Assembly (NCBI GenBank): GCA_009925685.1
Contig: RFYG01000003.1
Location: 1-37,958 of the forward strand
Length of the DNA stretch: 37,958 bases
Direction of reading: 5' to 3'
From: Pseudomonadota bacterium
Lineage (GTDB): Bacteria > Pseudomonadota > Alphaproteobacteria > Rickettsiales > UBA1997
Below the pieces are notes generated by a model. It worked only from the letters and a program-made list of their open reading frames with translations, did no database searches and was not told where the DNA came from. Both the position numbers and the translations under genes were made by a program. Shown in pieces: positions 36,096 to 37,958 of this stretch. How positions within the stretch are numbered: position 1 is the first letter of the stretch; each line of letters starts with the position of its first letter.

Positions 36096-36164
36096 TAGAG
36101 GCGGAATCGAACCACCGACACAAGGATTTTCAGTCCTTTGCTCTACCGACTGAGCTATCTAGGC
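36089..36164 (-). tRNA. tRNA-Phe(GAA)
   Basis: A complete 76-base cloverleaf with encoded CCA. The acceptor is GCCTAGA pairing with TCTAGGC, and the D arm is GCTCAGTCGGTAGAGC. The anticodon stem AGGAC/ATCCT (near-standard) encloses the loop with anticodon GAA within GGACTGAAAATCC. The T arm is GTCGG/TGGTTCGATTCCGCC. Its 3' end runs directly into the 13-bp tandem repeats, and its 5' end lies within about 30 bases of the composition break to the phage-like segment. Confidence 0.95.
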
Positions 36165-36171
36165 TTAATTA

Positions 36172-36330
36172 TTGAAAACTTTAAGAAAGTTTTCCCCTGA
36201 AGACGTGGGTGAAATTAAAAACCTTAGAGCCAATGGTCTTTCGTATAGAAAGATTGCGGAAAGGTTTAACTGCGCTCACGTAGCCATTTATCAAATCCTT
36301 AAGGGTGGAACCTATCAGGATCTGAGCTAG
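36172..36330 (+). CDS. small helix-turn-helix protein, possibly truncated at the junction
   Basis: An in-frame stretch of 52 codons read from a TTG. The part PEDVGEIKNLRANGLSYRKI followed by AERFNCAHVAIYQILKGGTY is a clear helix-turn-helix of the kind found in small phage DNA-binding proteins and at the ends of phage HNH endonucleases. There is no ATG and no Shine-Dalgarno sequence. The open frame begins just after a stop that lies beside the tRNA, in the AT-rich transition. The true N-terminus may therefore have been lost at the join. Confidence 0.5.
   Translation: MKTLRKFSPEDVGEIKNLRANGLSYRKIAERFNCAHVAIYQILKGGTYQDLS
36174..36194. repeat. inverted repeat at the composition break
   Basis: A perfect 9-bp inverted repeat GAAAACTTT (36174-36182) and AAAGTTTTC (36186-36194) around AAG. 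It sits exactly where host-like AT-rich DNA gives way to GC-richer DNA, 10 bases beyond the 5' end of tRNA-Phe. It could be a protein-binding or recombination site, a terminator of readthrough, or chance. Confidence 0.4.
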
Positions 36331-36487
36331 CTATCGATAAACATGTTGGTATTCAGCGTAGGGTTTAGCTGAACCAGGATCTGGAAGATCCGTGGAACAG
36401 TGGGCTTGAGTTTCCTCGGTACCACTGTGGGCCTGGAACTTCCGTCCCATTGAAAAAATTATAGCAACACTTTATCAATCCGGATTA
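36331..36487. other. non-coding stretch rich in inverted repeats
   Basis: No ORF is supported between the helix-turn-helix ORF and the first minus-strand gene. Several inverted repeats are seen in order: GGTT/AACC near 36361-36374, GGATCT/AGATCC with loop GGA near 36377-36391, and ACAGTGG/CCACTGT near 36398-36428. The density suggests a folded RNA or a multi-hairpin regulatory or termination region. No known RNA family is recognised. Confidence 0.4.
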
Positions 36488-36502
36488 TTAAGCTTCCGGA
36501 TT
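36477..36502 (-). terminator. candidate terminator hairpin at the end of the minus-strand gene run
   Basis: An 8-bp inverted repeat AATCCGGA (36477-36484) and TCCGGATT (36495-36502) with a 10-base loop. The stop codon of the 90-residue ORF lies in the loop. A T-run follows only about 15 bases further along the minus strand, so it is an imperfect intrinsic terminator. Confidence 0.35.
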
Positions 36503-36760
36503 TACCATGACGGGATAATTGTATCCATCGAGCATATTGCCAGCAGAATACATCATTGGGGCCATGGAGCCCATAGCACGGTAAGGATTCACATAACCAT
36601 CTGCAGGTTGCATATCGATACGTGCTGCTTGAATCTCAGGATCGATTGCCCCGCCACCAGCTGCTTTCATAGCCAGCATCGCCCCAGCAGCCTGGGCTTC
36701 TGCTTGTTGCTTACGCTCAGCCGACTTCTTGACGGCCTTTTTAGCTTTAGATTTGTTCAT
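36488..36760 (-). CDS. hypothetical Ala/Met/Gly-rich protein, phage-like
   Basis: A 90-residue protein, not recognised. It has a Lys/Ala-rich basic start (KSKAKKAVKKSAERKQQAEA) likely to form a helix, then a Gly/Ala hinge, then a Met/Tyr/Pro/Asn-rich C-terminal half (YRAMGSMAPMMYSAGNMLDG). Its ATG shares one base with the stop of the upstream gene (TAATG), indicating coupled translation. Size, composition and context are like accessory virion proteins of phages; no function is claimed. Confidence 0.65.
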   Translation of the reverse strand: MNKSKAKKAVKKSAERKQQAEAQAAGAMLAMKAAGGGAIDPEIQAARIDMQPADGYVNPYRAMGSMAPMMYSAGNMLDGYNYPVMVNPEA

Positions 36761-37194
36761 TAGCGGCGACCTTTTTTCTGAGGCATAGGAGGTTGAATTC
36801 CTAACGGAAGGGGCGGGACGAGCGGCATTGCCCGCATCACCATGTATTGCTCATTGGTGAACGCTAAGTTTTGCGCATTCTCAGCAGCTTTTTGGAACTG
36901 CGGAGCAAGCAAACCATTTCGAGGAAGTGGGGATCCGGGCAGGTTCAATTTGAGGTACGCCGAATCAAGATCCTGGGGCATTTTGGGTTGCGGCGCGTTT
37001 GGATCACCAATAACCGGAGCAGTCGCTGCGCGAATCGCAGCATACTCATCCATATTCCCAGATTGAAGTTGACGGGCAGTATCCCCCGCACCAAACATCA
37101 CAAGTCCGGGAGCGCCAATAGGACCACCAGCAGTCCCGAAATTAGCGAGAAACTGAGCGGCTCTATCCCCAGCACTTGCTTTTTTTGATGCCAT
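36760..37194 (-). CDS. hypothetical Pro/Ala-rich protein, phage-like
   Basis: A 144-residue protein, not recognised. It has a short basic N-terminus (MASKKASAGDRAAQFLANF), then a Gly/Pro-rich segment, a middle with many Pro and Asn, and a Pro-rich basic end (PLGIQPPMPQKKGRR). It is coupled to the following 90-residue gene by TAATG. An upstream hairpin with a T-run separates it from the larger gene to its right, so these two small genes may form their own unit. A virion or assembly role is only a guess from neighbourhood and style. Confidence 0.65.
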   Translation of the reverse strand: MASKKASAGDRAAQFLANFGTAGGPIGAPGLVMFGAGDTARQLQSGNMDEYAAIRAATAPVIGDPNAPQPKMPQDLDSAYLKLNLPGSPLPRNGLLAPQFQKAAENAQNLAFTNEQYMVMRAMPLVPPLPLGIQPPMPQKKGRR

Positions 37195-37215
37195 AACAAA
37201 TCCTTTTTAAATAAA

Positions 37216-37239
37216 AAGGGGCAGCGTTTGCTACCCCTT
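37216..37239 (-). terminator. rho-independent terminator
   Basis: On the minus strand the stem AAGGGGTAGC pairs with GCTGCCCCTT around a 4-base loop with a single mismatch. TTTTTATTT follows at once. It lies between the 198+-residue gene and the 144-residue gene and fits an intrinsic terminator for the former, though partial readthrough into the next gene is possible. Confidence 0.7.
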
Positions 37240-37275
37240 ATTCTACGTTTAGTTAATTTGTTCAAAAACAGACGA

Positions 37276-37298
37276 ATAATCGGATTTTTTCCGATTAT
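37276..37298 (-). terminator. second hairpin directly after the stop of the large phage-like gene
   Basis: An inverted repeat ATAATCGG (37276-37283) and CCGATTAT (37291-37298), extended by an A-T pair, with a loop of A (minus strand). It overlaps the stop codon of the large gene. A T-run (TGTTTTTG) comes about 8 bases later on the minus strand. It may work with the hairpin at 37216-37239. Confidence 0.4.
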
Positions 37299-37958
37299 CA
37301 CTCCATAACCAGGAGCTTCTGGCGGAACACTTCAGGATTCTGCTGAGCGGCGTTCAGATAGCGCCAGGCGTTGGAGGGATCGCGCTCGGCCAGGGAGCCG
37401 AAGCTGTTCCAGAAATCGATGGGGTTACCCTGAGCCTGGGGCTGAGGGGGAACCGGCATCTCGGGACGTTGAGGAGCAACGGGACGCTGGAATTGCTGAC
37501 CAACTGCCTGAACCTGCTGGGGAGCGGCGTAACCGATCTCTTCATCGGGAATCGGATAGGGGCCGTTCTCACCGAAGAACTCACAGGTGTAATCAGCAAG
37601 CACGTCTGGATCAGTCAGGATGGTCTCATAAGCTTTGTGCTCATTCGAGAGTTCCTGAAGCAGGTTGACGGCTTCGATCAGCTGGTTGTTGGTGGTGATC
37701 AGAGCATCTTCCAGTTGGCAAGCGTAGTTATTGAGGATCGCCGGAACATCGGGACCGAAATGATCAATAACCTCAAGACTTGCTTCGCTTACCCCGTTTG
37801 CTCGGAGCTGCTGGGGGCTGATTTCCAGCGAAGTTTGGGAAGAGCCGTTGGAGTAAGCCTGGCTGTTGTTGATCCCAGGCATAGAGGTCGGCATCCCCGC
37901 GTTGCTGTACTGGGGAGCCTGCTGGGAAGCGTAGCTGGCCGGGTCGATTTGAGGGCTC
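37298..37958 (-). CDS. phage-like protein, possibly scaffold/capsid-assembly type; 5' end outside the window
   Basis: The frame stays open to the window edge, so at least 220 residues are present and the Met at 37894 is probably internal; the codons before it (PQIDPASYASQQAPQYSNAG) have the same Gln/Ser/Ala-rich style. The middle (VPAILNNYACQLEDALITTN, then NHLIEAV-type helices) looks alpha-helical, followed by TDPDVLADYTCEFFGENGPY. A Pro/Gln-rich linker and a C-terminal helix (DPSNAWRYLNAAQQNPEVF) complete it. A helical core with disordered flanks would suit a scaffolding or internal virion protein, but I do not recognise the family securely. Confidence 0.6.
   Translation of the reverse strand, partial: SPQIDPASYASQQAPQYSNAGMPTSMPGINNSQAYSNGSSQTSLEISPQQLRANGVSEASLEVIDHFGPDVPAILNNYACQLEDALITTNNQLIEAVNLLQELSNEHKAYETILTDPDVLADYTCEFFGENGPYPIPDEEIGYAAPQQVQAVGQQFQRPVAPQRPEMPVPPQPQAQGNPIDFWNSFGSLAERDPSNAWRYLNAAQQNPEVFRQKLLVME

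Larger units (their letters stand above)
36165..37958. mobile_element. GC-richer phage-like segment (integrated element or assembly join)
   Basis: From about 36195 the base composition rises from roughly 30% GC to about half, and the proteins change to Ala/Gly/Pro/Gln/Met-rich sequences unlike the Lys/Ile/Asn-rich host set. It holds one small plus-strand helix-turn-helix ORF and three minus-strand ORFs, with hairpins between them. No integrase is seen. It lies on the 5' side of tRNA-Phe, not the 3' side where tRNA-targeting elements normally insert. A virion-protein block of a phage, perhaps of a cyanobacterium-infecting podovirus by style, is a guess. Confidence 0.55.

Noticed and set aside
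35941-36123. Minus-strand ORF reading through the 13-bp repeats with a repeated RAPLSGTTFGHH-type peptide
   Set aside because: It is produced by the tandem DNA repeat and runs into the tRNA-Phe gene; no family, no ribosome binding site.

Overview
The window is mostly one AT-rich bacterial chromosome segment (positions 1 to about 36165), followed by a short, clearly more GC-rich piece (about 36195 to 37958) that looks phage-derived or wrongly joined. The host segment reads as an alphaproteobacterium with a reduced, AT-rich genome. The clues are pdhA-pdhB next to an FtsB-like gene, a CGFS glutaredoxin beside BolA, truB-rpsO-pnp, ubiE and ubiB, a short pdhB without a lipoyl domain as in Rickettsiales, and tightly packed genes. 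Order-level placement (Rickettsiales-like, or another streamlined lineage) is an inference. The presence of pyrB, murC, queA and ubiquinone genes argues against extreme reduction.

Layout: 119-325, small membrane ORF. 500-3544, pdhA, pdhB, an FtsB-like gene and a dolichol/phytol-kinase-like membrane enzyme. 3563-9798, dnaG, rpoD and recJ, where rpoD carries an unusual lysine-rich N-terminal extension. 9855-11909, a fused GmrSD-like (DUF262 + DUF1524) defence nuclease. 11948-12589, nth on the minus strand. 12724-14569, murC and a GNAT acetyltransferase. 14730-15961, a Panacea-domain protein followed by a four-helix membrane protein, a candidate PanAT toxin-antitoxin pair. 16019-19826, queA and ubiE with overlapping divergent start codons, a small lipoprotein, ubiB and a small membrane protein. 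19888-23266, pyrB, an ABC ATPase, grxD, bolA and a TSUP permease. 23335-30113, one minus-strand run atpH-atpA-atpG-truB-rpsO-pnp, without atpD and atpC. 30300-31242, rlmE and a Trm112-like protein. 31340-31416, tRNA-Pro(GGG). 31436-35918, agmatinase, an aspartoacylase-family enzyme, a glycosyltransferase, a DsbA-like protein and an MlaF-like ATPase. 36023-36164, a 13-bp tandem repeat running into the 3' end of tRNA-Phe(GAA).

The host genes cover central metabolism (pyruvate dehydrogenase, ATP synthase F1, ubiquinone), DNA replication, transcription and repair (dnaG, rpoD, recJ, nth), the translation apparatus (rpsO, truB, queA, rlmE, tRNAs), and the envelope (murC, FtsB-like, glycosyltransferase, MlaF-like). 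Two islets look like defence or addiction modules: the GmrSD-like gene and the Panacea pair.

Beyond the tRNA-Phe gene the base composition and protein style change abruptly. There is a small helix-turn-helix ORF on the plus strand, a non-coding stretch with several inverted repeats, and three minus-strand genes rich in Ala, Gly, Pro, Gln and Met that resemble phage virion or assembly proteins. The last one runs off the window. Whether this is an integrated element or an assembly chimera cannot be settled from the sequence alone.
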